A stretch of DNA of 64,000 bases from Lachnospiraceae bacterium (GCA_021771755.1 JAETOL010000001.1:124001-188000); one strand, 5' to 3'. Positions 16,863 to 26,577 are shown, counted from the first letter of the stretch. A program made the numbers and translations. The notes: a model not told the origin generated them from the sequence alone.

Positions 16863-17788
16863 TTATGGAAGAAAATATTGAAGAATTACAAAGATATGTC
16901 CCAAACGTTCATTTTGAACAGATACCTATCAAAAACCTTGTTTCAGACCAAAATTATCAAAGAAACCTATCTTTGCGCCATGTTGAAAAAGCAGCTGCAA
17001 ACTTCGATCTGTATCAAATCAATCCTGTAAAGGTAAGCCGTAGGAATGGCATTAATTATGTGTTTAATGGACAGCATACTATTGAAATCGTGGCATTGGT
17101 ATCCGGTTCCCGTGAAACTCCTGTCTGGTGTATGATCTATGATGATTTAAATTATACTCAGGAAGCAGATATCTTTGCTAACCAGATGAAATATGTAAAG
17201 CCTCTGCTGCCTTATGAAATCTTCATGGCTAACATCGAGGCTGGAAGCGAAAAAGAATTGATTATCAAGGATTTAGTGGAATCCTATGATTTATCTATCA
17301 CATCCTCTTCTCACCCCGGCGGAATCTGTGCGGTATCAACTTTGGTAAATATATATGACAAATATGGTTTCCATACTCTTGACCGTGTACTCCGCTTATG
17401 CGTGGCCACTTGGGAAGGCGCACCTATGTCCTTCAGTTCCAATATGCTGAACGCAGTCGCAAGGTTAGATAATGCTTTCGGAGATAAAATGAGTGATACC
17501 ACTTTCAAAGAAAGGGTTGGTCGTGTTTCTGTCCGTGAAATCGGACGTCAGGCAAGAGAACGCCGTGGAGGATCTCTTGGATTTGCAGAAGCGATTCTGA
17601 TTGCCTATAACAAAAAATCAAAACACCCTCTCCGCATGGATACCCTCTACGCTCATAAAACTCCACGAGGAAAAAAGGCGGATATTGAAACATCAGAAAA
17701 TACCGATGTATTCGAAGATGATATGGTTGATGGACAGCTCGCAATTTTTACAGAAGAAACTGAAGAAAATATGGCTCTGTTGGAATAA
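16859..17788 (+). CDS. ParB/sulfiredoxin-fold protein (DUF6551-like)
   Basis: A 309-residue protein starting with a ParB-like fold: IPIKNLVSDQNYQR (about 22-35) and NYVFNGQHTIEIVAL (about 63-77), in which GQH replaces the GERR of classical ParB. The middle and C-terminal parts are unique and helical. It resembles proteins now labelled DUF6551, known only from mobile elements. Last gene of the recombinase operon; its stop is 9 bp from the stop of the convergent recombinase at 17798. Function unknown. Confidence 0.72.
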   Translation: MIMEENIEELQRYVPNVHFEQIPIKNLVSDQNYQRNLSLRHVEKAAANFDLYQINPVKVSRRNGINYVFNGQHTIEIVALVSGSRETPVWCMIYDDLNYTQEADIFANQMKYVKPLLPYEIFMANIEAGSEKELIIKDLVESYDLSITSSSHPGGICAVSTLVNIYDKYGFHTLDRVLRLCVATWEGAPMSFSSNMLNAVARLDNAFGDKMSDTTFKERVGRVSVREIGRQARERRGGSLGFAEAILIAYNKKSKHPLRMDTLYAHKTPRGKKADIETSENTDVFEDDMVDGQLAIFTEETEENMALLE

Positions 17789-17797
17789 CCTCAGAGC

Positions 17798-19195
17798 CTA
17801 TATCTTTACCTTAATCTCCGTGCCATCCAAAAATCGAATCACCATTATTTCTTTTCCCTGTACAATTACCCTTTCCAAAACCATCTGTCCAAGTTCTGGC
17901 AGCATCTTTGTAAGAGGCGGTTGCAACGTCAATCCTATCATTTGTTCCGCACGAAGTCTTTCTAATGGATTTCCGTCTTTCTTGTTTTTCTCCCATTTGG
18001 GAAGATATTGTTCTCTTTCCGCAACAATCTGGTTCCACGCCGTAATAAAACCCTTAAGTAAGTTTTCATGCGGGAGATTCTCACTGGCACATCCTTTCAC
18101 TCCATGATTTTTACTTCTGTTATTACATTGCCAAAACTCTACTCCCCTGCTTTTCCAACTTTTCTTTCCACAAACTGCACCACACTTTCCACAGACTACC
18201 CTGCAAGAAAACGGATTGACCTCCGAGCCATATCCATAGAAAGTCAAGCCCAATTCCTGCATGTAGGAATCCCTTCTTTCCAATTCAAGTTGTGCCGCTT
18301 CCCATTGTTCTTTTGGAATGATTGCTTCGTGGCTCTCTTTTACATAAAACTGCTCCACTTCCCCATGATTCTTTTTTACTTTCTTGGTAAGGAAATCTGC
18401 TGTATAAGTTTTTTGCAAAAGGGCATCACCCATATATTTTTCATTTTTCAGAATCGCCCTTACAGATGCACTTCTCCATTCTTCCCTGCCTGTACCAGTC
18501 TTGATATGATCCTCCATCAGCATTTTTGCAATAGCAGCCGGATTATAGCCATTCAAAAACTCCCGATAAATTCGCTTCACTATTTTTGCCTGTTCCTTAT
18601 TTACAATCAGCTTCCCATCATCGCCTTTATCATATCCGAGAAATTTTGTACAATCCACCTGCGGAATTCCCTTTTTAAACTTGCTTCGTATTCCCCATTT
18701 ACAGTTCTCCGAAATATTTCTTGATTCGTCCTGAGCCAGCGAAGATAATATGGTAAACAATAATTCTCCTGATGCATCTAAAGTGTTGATGTGCTCTTTT
18801 TCAAAAAATATTCCGATTCCAAGATTCTTTAACCTTCTGCTATATTCCAAACAATCCTGCGTGTTACGAGCAAATCTTGATATGGATTTTGTAATGACCA
18901 AGTCGATTTTCCCTTCTTCACAGTCACGAATCATACGTTTAAATTCCTCACGCTTTTTGGTATTTGTGCCGGAAATTCCCTCATCCGCATAAATGCCTGC
19001 CATCTGATACAATGGATTATCCTGAATATATTTTGTGTAATACTCCACTTGATTTTCAAAACTGTTCAGCTGTTCTTCCTGATCTGTAGAAACCCTGCAA
19101 TATGCCGCTACCCGAAGGTTTCTCGTTTTCTGCTGAGTCCTGCCACCCACTCTATAAGGCTGACTCGCTGGTATAACTGTAATGCTTCTCGCCAT
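17798..19195 (-). CDS. Large serine recombinase, second of an overlapping pair
   Basis: The 465-residue protein has a resolvase domain with catalytic Ser36 in AAYCRVSTDQ, SRFARN, a recombinase domain, and one zinc ribbon beginning CGKCGAVCG and closing near KGCAS, then a coiled-coil tail. I start it at ATG 19195 because GGAAAGGAAG lies 7 nt upstream; a longer frame reaches 19231. Its first 43 bp overlap the end of the recombinase upstream, so the two are translated together. Such pairs occur in clostridial phages and integrative elements and may act as a hetero-complex. Confidence 0.93.
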   Translation of the reverse strand: MARSITVIPASQPYRVGGRTQQKTRNLRVAAYCRVSTDQEEQLNSFENQVEYYTKYIQDNPLYQMAGIYADEGISGTNTKKREEFKRMIRDCEEGKIDLVITKSISRFARNTQDCLEYSRRLKNLGIGIFFEKEHINTLDASGELLFTILSSLAQDESRNISENCKWGIRSKFKKGIPQVDCTKFLGYDKGDDGKLIVNKEQAKIVKRIYREFLNGYNPAAIAKMLMEDHIKTGTGREEWRSASVRAILKNEKYMGDALLQKTYTADFLTKKVKKNHGEVEQFYVKESHEAIIPKEQWEAAQLELERRDSYMQELGLTFYGYGSEVNPFSCRVVCGKCGAVCGKKSWKSRGVEFWQCNNRSKNHGVKGCASENLPHENLLKGFITAWNQIVAEREQYLPKWEKNKKDGNPLERLRAEQMIGLTLQPPLTKMLPELGQMVLERVIVQGKEIMVIRFLDGTEIKVKI

Positions 19196-20648
19196 TTTTA
19201 TCTTCCTTTCCCATAATATATATTTTGCCATCAGGCAGATTCCATCCCTTTATAATTTCATCGGGAATACGGACTCCCGGACATTTTGCCTGCCCCTTTC
19301 TTTTATAGCTCGAACATATCCATCTTACTGTTCCATGTGAAATATACCGTCCGAGCCTACTTCCGCATCTTGCACAATACAATCGTTTATAGTACGGATA
19401 ATTTTCCTCATTTAATTCTGGATATAGCTCTTTGTGATTGAATTTTTTCTTTTTATGCTTATTCTTCCATGTTCTCTCACCTACATGCTTTAAATGTACC
19501 TCTCCATACTTATCTACGGTTTCTGAAAAATATCTGTTTCCTTCAATCTCCATTTTCCGTAAATCGTTATCCAAAACGTGAATGCCTGTACAGAATTTTT
19601 TTGTCCCTCTCTTCTGTCCGGAGCAATCCCAAGAAAGCCGATGCCCATGACTGTACACCCGTGGCTTCAAAGGCCATCCACATTTTGCACAAAAAATATG
19701 ATTCATGTAAGGATAATTTTCTTCCGTGAATTCCTGAATCACAGAGTGTTCGGCTCTTTCTGCCCTCATGTCTTCCAGCTTCCGCTGTGCTTTTTCCCAT
19801 GTTTTTTCCGATACAATCGGCGGATGATTATCTTTTGCATAGTACATGGCTTTTTCTCCGCGATTCTGCACTTGGTGTCTTTTCCCATCTATAAAAGTTT
19901 TCTGCATCAGAACATCACCCTTGTAAATTTCATTTTCCACAATGCGGAAAACGGTACTCGCTGTCCACTCTGCCCCCTGAACGGTCTGAATATTTCTCGC
20001 ATTCAATACTCTTGCAATGTTCGTGCAGTTCACGCCCTGAATTACCAAATCGTAAATTTCCCTGATAACGGACGCTTCTGGTTCTTTTGCCCGATATTCT
20101 CCATTTTCATCTTTTTCATATCCATAAGATCTTTCCAAATAAGCTACGACTTCGCCATTCTCAATGCGGTGTAAATAAGCCATCTTGGAACTCTCACTTG
20201 CAGATTCACTTTCTGCTTGTGCAAATGCTGCCAATATGGTAAGCAGCAATTCTCCCGCTTCCGTAAGTGTATTGATGTTTTGTAGTTCAAAAAAAATACC
20301 GACATTTCGTTCCTTCAGCTCTCTGGAAGCCTTCAGAACGATTGCGGTATTTCTGGCAAACCGTGATACGGATTTCGTAATAATCAAATCAATCTTTCCA
20401 TTTTTCGCATCCTGCATCATTTTCTGAAACTGAGGGCGGCTTTCCTTAAAACCGGAAATTCCAAAATCTGCATAAACGCCTGCGAACTCATAAGCTGGAT
20501 TGGACTGAATCATCTCTGTATAATGAGACACTTGATTTTCCAATGAATTTTCTTGCTCAGATGCTTCCGTGGATACTCTCGCATATGCACAGACTTTTAA
20601 ACGTTTTTTCTCTTTTCCCATATCAGCTTTTCTAACTTCAATTTGCAT
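19152..20648 (-). CDS. Large serine recombinase with two zinc ribbons, first of the pair
   Basis: The 498-residue protein carries Ser26 in AYARVSTEAS, SRFARN near 95 and a recombinase domain to about 300. It then has two zinc ribbons: IFCAKCGWPLKP closing at WDCSGQKRGTKKFC, and LYCARCGSRLGR closing at WICSSYKRKGQAKC. Most large serine recombinases have one, so the second looks like an internal duplication. It starts at ATG 20648 behind GGAGGAG and has the conserved leader motif (20662-20693) directly upstream. Together with the 17798 gene it is a strong candidate for the prophage integrase/excisionase. Confidence 0.93.
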   Translation of the reverse strand: MQIEVRKADMGKEKKRLKVCAYARVSTEASEQENSLENQVSHYTEMIQSNPAYEFAGVYADFGISGFKESRPQFQKMMQDAKNGKIDLIITKSVSRFARNTAIVLKASRELKERNVGIFFELQNINTLTEAGELLLTILAAFAQAESESASESSKMAYLHRIENGEVVAYLERSYGYEKDENGEYRAKEPEASVIREIYDLVIQGVNCTNIARVLNARNIQTVQGAEWTASTVFRIVENEIYKGDVLMQKTFIDGKRHQVQNRGEKAMYYAKDNHPPIVSEKTWEKAQRKLEDMRAERAEHSVIQEFTEENYPYMNHIFCAKCGWPLKPRVYSHGHRLSWDCSGQKRGTKKFCTGIHVLDNDLRKMEIEGNRYFSETVDKYGEVHLKHVGERTWKNKHKKKKFNHKELYPELNEENYPYYKRLYCARCGSRLGRYISHGTVRWICSSYKRKGQAKCPGVRIPDEIIKGWNLPDGKIYIMGKEDKNGEKHYSYTSESAL

Positions 20649-20661
20649 ACTGGTCTCCTCC

Positions 20662-20693
20662 CTTCTTTTTTGGTAGTCTATATATCACTCTAA
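20662..20693 (-). promoter_or_regulatory. Conserved upstream motif, copy 1 (serine recombinase)
   Basis: Minus-strand TTAGAGTGATATATAGAC followed by TACC and a run of A ending in an AAGGGAGG ribosome site. The same block precedes the amidoligase gene (43067-43096) and the amidoligase-like gene (43953-43984). It probably holds a -10 region (TATATA) and a shared regulatory site. Confidence 0.65.
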
Positions 20694-20753
20694 CCCCCAA
20701 GAATAGCAAGTCTTTTTTTCGATACCGTTTGTTTTCTATGATGGAAAATAACG

Positions 20754-20800
20754 TAAAAAAATTCTGCCGGACAGCATTTTACCGCCCGGCAGAATTTTAT
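20754..20800 (-). terminator. Terminator at the end of the late (structural/lysis) operon
   Basis: Directly after the endolysin stop codon the minus strand reads AATTCTGCCGG, a 15-nt loop, CCGGCAGAATT and then seven T. The stem of 11 perfect pairs is one of the strongest in the window and separates the late genes from the recombinases. Confidence 0.93.
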
Positions 20801-21759
20801 AATCTCTTTACATAATCAAGTGAAATCCAGCCTGCACTGGATTTCAGTTTTCCCCATCCTTTATTGGAGCCTGTACCAGCTCGTTCTTCAGTAATAGTAA
20901 AAACTCCTTTTCCCGTAAATTTCCCAGTTTTTCCATAATTTGTTCCCGGACCTTTACGGATATTTAAATCCGTTGCGGTAACTTCCACTAGATATGGCGA
21001 AAAATCAGCTTTTGGATAAACCTGTTTTCCAGATTCATTAAACACGGCATATCCTTTATTCGCATCTGCACACTTCTTCGCATTTTCCAGTTCATGAAAT
21101 GCTCCTTTTTGTGAAGCGGCATCTCCCCAAGACTTACGGACACGATACATTTCCTTTGTTTCATCCGGTTTTACAGTTCCTCCCTGCATCCTTTCCTTTA
21201 CATCTTTACGGAAAGTATTCATGGTATATCCCATTCCAAGACCATTCCATAAGTGTTCCGGATCTCCGTGATTTGACGCAATACCTCTGGTATGCCCTTC
21301 CCTATGGCTGATAATTACGCCATCGGCAGTTGGGTTGAGACCATAAAGTTTACAAAGATATGCAAACAGATCTACTGCCGCTTCATAGGTTTTCTTCACC
21401 GAAGCCCTTGCCGCCGACAGATTCAAACAGGTAAAGCTGGAACCTCCTGTGTAACGGATACTGGCAGGCTCACACATTTCTACACCGATATGGGTATTAT
21501 TTCCGCTTCCTTTTGGACCAGATGCACAATGCCATCCCCTATGATTCCACGGAAGCGTCTGATATACCGTACCATCATTTCCGTCAATAAAGCCATGTAC
21601 GCAGGCTGTTCCATAAGATGGCGTATTCCAATTTTTAATAAACACCGATGCATTCGGCTGCGGACATCCCACGGAATGCAGCATTAATCCTTTTACTGTA
21701 ATCTTTCTTCCTGCTGTATAGCATGGATTTTTAGTCATGATACTCTGTACTAACTTCAT
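20797..21759 (-). CDS. Endolysin, N-acetylmuramoyl-L-alanine amidase with SH3b domain
   Basis: The endolysin cleaves the amide bond between muramic acid and the stem peptide to lyse the host. The Amidase_2 fold begins with GLMLHSVGCPQPN (zinc His about 27) and includes HCASGPKGSGNNTHIGVEMCE and ISHREGHTRGIASNHGDPEH with further zinc ligands. The last 65 residues (VTATDLNIRKGPGTNYGKTG) are a bacterial SH3 wall-binding domain. I start at ATG 21759 after GGAGGAATCT (320 aa); a longer frame to 21813 is unlikely. It follows the holin by 31 bp. Confidence 0.95.
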   Translation of the reverse strand: MKLVQSIMTKNPCYTAGRKITVKGLMLHSVGCPQPNASVFIKNWNTPSYGTACVHGFIDGNDGTVYQTLPWNHRGWHCASGPKGSGNNTHIGVEMCEPASIRYTGGSSFTCLNLSAARASVKKTYEAAVDLFAYLCKLYGLNPTADGVIISHREGHTRGIASNHGDPEHLWNGLGMGYTMNTFRKDVKERMQGGTVKPDETKEMYRVRKSWGDAASQKGAFHELENAKKCADANKGYAVFNESGKQVYPKADFSPYLVEVTATDLNIRKGPGTNYGKTGKFTGKGVFTITEERAGTGSNKGWGKLKSSAGWISLDYVKRL

Positions 21760-21790
21760 AGATTCCTCCATTTCCCGAAAAAAGCACCGT

Positions 21791-22204
21791 CTACTCACGG
21801 TGCTCTTCGTCATCCTCTTTTAACTGTTCCAACACATTCTTCAGCTTCTGTGGTACCGGAAGACCGATTCTTGTCGCATTTTCCAAAATAGAAATTCCTT
21901 CATTAGATAAATAGAAGAAAATTACTGCTGTACGGACAACGCTTCCATCACAAATAATCTGTGTGTCCACGATATGGCCGACTGCTACCAAACAAAAAAT
22001 CACGACTTTTTTCACGATTCCGTGAAAACCAACCTCACTGGAAACTTCTTTATTGATGACTGCTGCCATAAGTCCCGTGATGTAATCCACTACCACAAAG
22101 ACAATCAGGGCATACAAAAATCCATCAAAGCCTCCAAGAACTGCTCCGATTGCTCCTCCCATTGCTGCAAAAACACATTGCATGGTTGTTACGAATTGTT
22201 TCAT
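21791..22204 (-). CDS. Phage holin (toxin secretion/lysis family)
   Basis: Holins open the membrane so that the endolysin reaches the wall. The 137-residue protein has hydrophobic segments at about 11-24, 27-48, 64-80 and 86-100 (including FLYALIVFVVVDYITGLMAA) and a charged C-terminal tail ending in EQLKEDDEEHRE, the usual pattern of the Phage_holin_4 family. It lies immediately upstream of the endolysin, making the lysis cassette. Confidence 0.93.
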   Translation of the reverse strand: MKQFVTTMQCVFAAMGGAIGAVLGGFDGFLYALIVFVVVDYITGLMAAVINKEVSSEVGFHGIVKKVVIFCLVAVGHIVDTQIICDGSVVRTAVIFFYLSNEGISILENATRIGLPVPQKLKNVLEQLKEDDEEHRE

Positions 22205-22266
22205 AGTCTTTCCCTCTCTTTCTCCCTTTCGGGTATTAAAAAAACAGCCTGTCGGCTGTCATTTCC

Positions 22267-24177
22267 TTATGCTGTACGTTTCCACATATAGCAGACAATA
22301 TATGGCTGTAAATTCGAATGGGAAGCACCGCCACCTGTACTTGCGATCGTCCCCTTTGGTGTCAGGGAATGCGTATGACTTCCGGCATTGCTTGTCGGTG
22401 CTGTTGCATCTGCTCCCGATACACCGCTTCCATGCACAGTATATCTGCTGCTCCCTGCACCTCCGTCTGTATCACGTCCAATGTTGTGTGTATGACCTCC
22501 GGCACTTCCTGTTGTTGTGGCGTTTCCTGTAAAAGTATGCGTGTGGGAGGGCATTTGATTTGCAGTAAGTGTTACCACAGAAGAACCGCCTGTTTTTTCC
22601 ACAGTATTAAAATTCCCATCACCAGTGTTGATACCTACAGGGACTCTTCCTGCTCCCCATGCCACCCAAGTTCCACCAAAAAATTGGCTCGGATTTGTAT
22701 TAACCACACTCATATAAATACTTCCAACCGGATAGATTGTTTTCGCAAACTGTTGGATATAATCCTTAAGAAGTTTTCCATAAACCCGCACATCCCAGTC
22801 TTCTGACACTTCAAACACATTTTCATCCTCTGCAACTTTACCAACAGCTACTCCTTTGCCGCCACGTTTAAAATCCATTACTACTGCTGCTGTAGAAATG
22901 ATCTCTTGTATTGAAACAGAAGAAAACGTATCTTTCAGTGTATAACGAACATCAAAGGAATATTCTGTAGAAATATTTCCCCCGCCAAAAACAACAGCCA
23001 CTCCTGATACAAATGCCCCTGCTGCTATCCATGACTCTGCTGTTGTTCTTTTATAATGAATTGTTCCAGATGCAGTATTCTTTCCCCCACATGATGCAAA
23101 TTTAAAATTTATCACGCTTCGTACATAAGTCCCGTCCTCATTGACCGCCCCATTACTCAAACATCTTTGCGATGTTGAATTGATAAAAGACGGAGGCGAA
23201 TAGGGAACTACCGTAATCGATACTGTCTTCTCATCTGAAGTTCTTCCCCTAGAATCCGTAACAACAGCAGAGAATGTGATCGTACCTTCCGTATTCAGAA
23301 ACCCTGTTGTAAAGCTGGATGCCGTGCTGGTATAACCTCCGCCTGTTATGGAATATGCAGTAATACTCGATCCGTAGCTACCTGCTGCACCATTGATTTT
23401 TAAGGTTGCTTTTGATTTTGTCTGTACATAAATGCCCCATGCAGATGGCACTTCTCCATCCACCCTCGCTGCAGTCAGACTGGTAATAGATGGCTTAATG
23501 GAGGCCGGAACGCTCAACGTCAATGTACATGTCTTACTTCCAATATTTGTGCTTCCGTTATAGGTCGTGCAGGTAATCGTACAGGTTCCCGTAACCGCTT
23601 TTGGTATCTGATTTGCCAATGAAAGTGGCGTGTTCCATGAAACTGAGGTGGACGCTGTTTTTGAAACAATCGTCCCTGTCGCACTGCCAAAAGCATATGT
23701 CAGTGTATGGGTAAATGAGGAAGATGCACGAGAGATTTGTATCACGGACGCCTTCCCCAACTCCGCATTTGAAGCCGTCACGGAAGATGCTCTTGGAATG
23801 GAATCCAAAGTTACGGTTGTATTTGCCGTAATAGAATCGTAAAAAGTTCCTGATAATGTTGCCTGAATCTTAAACACAACACTCATGGAAATTGCCTTCC
23901 CACCGTCACTTCCATGCATGACTTTCTGAGATACCGTTCCCAACAAATGTGTTCCTGTTGAACCGATGGAAGGGGATGTGAAATTCTGCGCCTTTCCATC
24001 AATCGTCATCGTATTGTTATTTCTGCTGTTAATCGACAATGACCAGTCATTAACAAGATAAATCCTGCAGGTAATTGTAGATGTATTCTCCGACACATTC
24101 TTCGTCTGCGTCCAATCTACTCGCACCGCATAATGTCCATCACGAATAGATCCCGAAAAACTTCCACTGGATGCCAA
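22267..24177 (-). CDS. Tail fibre / receptor-binding protein with collar domain
   Basis: The 636-residue protein combines a beta-rich N-terminal part of the DUF859 type found in minor structural proteins of Gram-positive phages, several Ig-like Ser/Thr-rich modules, the FKRGGKGVAVGKVAED segment (about 465-480), and a C-terminal tail-collar domain with FFGGTWVAWGAGRVPVG and the histidine motifs MPSHTHTF, GGHTHN and AGSHTHSL. It probably contacts the host surface. I start at TTG 24177 (LASSGSFSG) behind GAAGGTGAG; a longer frame to 24303 overlaps the previous gene. Confidence 0.83.
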   Translation of the reverse strand: MASSGSFSGSIRDGHYAVRVDWTQTKNVSENTSTITCRIYLVNDWSLSINSRNNNTMTIDGKAQNFTSPSIGSTGTHLLGTVSQKVMHGSDGGKAISMSVVFKIQATLSGTFYDSITANTTVTLDSIPRASSVTASNAELGKASVIQISRASSSFTHTLTYAFGSATGTIVSKTASTSVSWNTPLSLANQIPKAVTGTCTITCTTYNGSTNIGSKTCTLTLSVPASIKPSITSLTAARVDGEVPSAWGIYVQTKSKATLKINGAAGSYGSSITAYSITGGGYTSTASSFTTGFLNTEGTITFSAVVTDSRGRTSDEKTVSITVVPYSPPSFINSTSQRCLSNGAVNEDGTYVRSVINFKFASCGGKNTASGTIHYKRTTAESWIAAGAFVSGVAVVFGGGNISTEYSFDVRYTLKDTFSSVSIQEIISTAAVVMDFKRGGKGVAVGKVAEDENVFEVSEDWDVRVYGKLLKDYIQQFAKTIYPVGSIYMSVVNTNPSQFFGGTWVAWGAGRVPVGINTGDGNFNTVEKTGGSSVVTLTANQMPSHTHTFTGNATTTGSAGGHTHNIGRDTDGGAGSSRYTVHGSGVSGADATAPTSNAGSHTHSLTPKGTIASTGGGASHSNLQPYIVCYMWKRTA

Positions 24178-24193
24178 CTTTCTCACCTTCTTT

Positions 24194-24748
24194 CTAAGAC
24201 GGATCACGCCATTTGATTGACAAATTTCCTGTGCTTCTCGGTATAAAATCAAACCATCCCCGGACTTCATTGCCCAGAGACAGTTTGTTTCGGATTTCTG
24301 CATTGGTTATGACGAGAATCTGATTGGAAATATAAGCAATTTTCTGCCCATTCTCCTTAAATGAGAGTTCTTCATTGGATAATTCCGCTGTAAATGCATT
24401 CCCGACTTTTCCTAATTCAATCAATGCTCCCTTGAAACGAATGTATTCTTCCAAAAGTGTTTGATTGGCAGAAACATTATTAATGATTTCATTTGTTATC
24501 TTTGTGAAGTCCATTCGAATTTCTGAACTGTTCTGTGTAATGCTTGCCTGAAAGTCTTTCTGGATTGTTTCCAATTCGGATTTCGTAAGATACGTTTCCC
24601 TGACTGTATGCTGAATCTGTTCCGAAGTTTTACTGATTTCAGAATAACACTCACGGATATTCTCTTTTAACGACTCCACATCATCCTTGACATCCTCATA
24701 GTCTTTCATGCTCTGGAAACTGGCTTGGCACGTTGTCAATAATGCCAT
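24194..24748 (-). CDS. Phage tail-associated coiled-coil protein
   Basis: A 184-residue protein with a long predicted coiled coil in the first half (KDYEDVKDDVESLKENIREC onward) and a more globular C-terminus (LSFKENGQKIAYISNQILV and RGWFDFIPRSTGNLSIKW) of the sort seen in minor structural proteins. It lies between two fibre genes, 11 bp after the Ig-like protein and 16 bp before the receptor-binding protein. A likely trimeric linker or fibre stalk. Confidence 0.7.
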   Translation of the reverse strand: MALLTTCQASFQSMKDYEDVKDDVESLKENIRECYSEISKTSEQIQHTVRETYLTKSELETIQKDFQASITQNSSEIRMDFTKITNEIINNVSANQTLLEEYIRFKGALIELGKVGNAFTAELSNEELSFKENGQKIAYISNQILVITNAEIRNKLSLGNEVRGWFDFIPRSTGNLSIKWRDPS

Positions 24749-24759
24749 TAGGCCACCTC

Positions 24760-26577
24760 CTATCCTTTGGACACGTCACATTGCAGGGTTACAAGACTGT
24801 CAATATCCTTTGCGGATAAATAGATCACTTTTCCACTCTTTTCAAAAGTAATCTCTTTTCCATCTTTATCCTGCATATACCATGTATAGGTCAGAGTCTG
24901 CTTTTCCGTAGCATTTTTCCACTCTGCGCCATCATACTTCATTAAAACAACACTTTGGGCAGTATGATCCACCTTGTACCAGAAATCTCCTGATTTTGGA
25001 CTTGACGGAGCAGCTTCCCCAATGTTTCCAAGCAGAGCATCCACTTCTTTCTGATTCGTCCGCACAATCACATATGGAACAACTCCGCCTAAATTATTCT
25101 TTACCGTAAATCCTCCGATGGACAGCATTTCTGACACATAGGGATCTGACTTATCTTCCACGGTTATCACATCCGCATAGCTTTTTCCGCCATACGTCAT
25201 CGTACAACGGTAAGATTGAATGTTGACAATATCCGCTCCCGATACGGTAAGGGAAGAAGATGTCGCACCGCTGATATTATTCCATGTGCCTCCTACATAT
25301 TTTGCCCACTGATAGGTAGCACTTGTAATTGCTGTCGAACCGCTATAGGCAGATGTTGAAAGAAGTAATGTCCCCGACTGATTTAGCACCACAGTTCCAT
25401 TTGGTGCATATACAGAAAACACGACTGCACTCGCTCCTGCATTTCCTTTATTGGATTTTGACCACGAAAACTGTTTTATTACCTTTTTCCCTGAAATTGT
25501 AAAAGTTAATTCTATCGTTCCATTTAATACAGAGGCTCCGCCCAATGTTGCATTTGCCGCAAACAAAAGGGACAGCTTACCAGCTATCGTTGCCGTGGCT
25601 GCCGTGTTTGTTTTCACCGTAACACCATCCGGCAATGTTCCTACCGTACATGTACAGGGAGTCTGTTCAATTCCGACATATCCGGTAAAAGGAATGTTTA
25701 CAAGCACTTCCGCCGCTACAGCTCCATTTGCTGTACAAGCAATGGACTGTGTTTCATTTCCTAAAATAACCGAAAGGCCACCTTTTCCATCACCGCCAGC
25801 AGCACCCGGATCACCTTTTTCTCCATCATAAATTTTCGTAATGGTTACCGTATCATAAACATCCACATCATCTGTCAATAATTTAATCTGAGCTACATTA
25901 TTAAAGAAAACGGAATGTGTCGGTTTAACCACCAACGTTCCACCAGTAATACTGCCATTATCAGAAGTAGTCGGATAATCCACCCAGTTTCCAGAACTAT
26001 TTTTATACTGCCATTTGCTGATAGACACTCCCTGTACCTGTGCGGTAAGCGTAGCCTGTGCCGCCCCTACTAAAGAAGAACCCGCATCATATTTAAATAC
26101 ATGGGTATCTGCCGTCACGGATGCCAACTTAGCATTTTGTGCATTCTTAACCAGCGTATAGGTAATATCTGAAGAAATGTTAACGGTGTTTTTTGTTTCT
26201 GAATCGTAGTAACTGATATAACAAATGTAAGTGATCATCCCCGAAGATGACGTAGCAAGATTATCCTTATTTACGGTAAGGATTCCTCCTGCCACGGTTT
26301 CTCCTGCGATCAATGCACTTTCCGCCCCTGTTCCATCTTTTCGTTTCCAATTAATAGATAATCCTGACGCACCTAATGAAAGATTCGTCTGATCCAGAAA
26401 AATAACAGGAGTTAACTTCAGATTCGTAACCGCCCAGCTTGGAGCATAGGTATGTGGCAGCACGTTTGGATTTTCACTCTGCGTCTTCGGCAGATTGGAC
26501 GTGATATACGCTGATAGTTTTCTTTGATCTGTAATGTCAACGAATGTCTGCTGACTGGAAGTTAAAATTGTAGCCAT
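24760..26577 (-). CDS. Ig-like domain tail fibre protein with collagen-like patch
   Basis: The 605-residue protein is beta-rich with several Ig-like stretches (SATYQWAKYVGGTWNNISGA, QSYRCTMTYGGKSYADVI) and a short collagen-like GDPGAAGGDGKGG at about 247-259. It is of the structural type that decorates tail tips and may bind surface glycans. Small in-frame repeats such as the TYQW/SKWQYKNSSGNW modules suggest module exchange. Position between tail spike and receptor-binding protein fits a baseplate fibre. Confidence 0.75.
   Translation of the reverse strand: MATILTSSQQTFVDITDQRKLSAYITSNLPKTQSENPNVLPHTYAPSWAVTNLKLTPVIFLDQTNLSLGASGLSINWKRKDGTGAESALIAGETVAGGILTVNKDNLATSSSGMITYICYISYYDSETKNTVNISSDITYTLVKNAQNAKLASVTADTHVFKYDAGSSLVGAAQATLTAQVQGVSISKWQYKNSSGNWVDYPTTSDNGSITGGTLVVKPTHSVFFNNVAQIKLLTDDVDVYDTVTITKIYDGEKGDPGAAGGDGKGGLSVILGNETQSIACTANGAVAAEVLVNIPFTGYVGIEQTPCTCTVGTLPDGVTVKTNTAATATIAGKLSLLFAANATLGGASVLNGTIELTFTISGKKVIKQFSWSKSNKGNAGASAVVFSVYAPNGTVVLNQSGTLLLSTSAYSGSTAITSATYQWAKYVGGTWNNISGATSSSLTVSGADIVNIQSYRCTMTYGGKSYADVITVEDKSDPYVSEMLSIGGFTVKNNLGGVVPYVIVRTNQKEVDALLGNIGEAAPSSPKSGDFWYKVDHTAQSVVLMKYDGAEWKNATEKQTLTYTWYMQDKDGKEITFEKSGKVIYLSAKDIDSLVTLQCDVSKG

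Noticed and set aside
24178-24303. Longer start for the receptor-binding protein
   Set aside because: It overlaps the 24194-24748 gene; TTG 24177 has a ribosome site and lies after that gene's stop.
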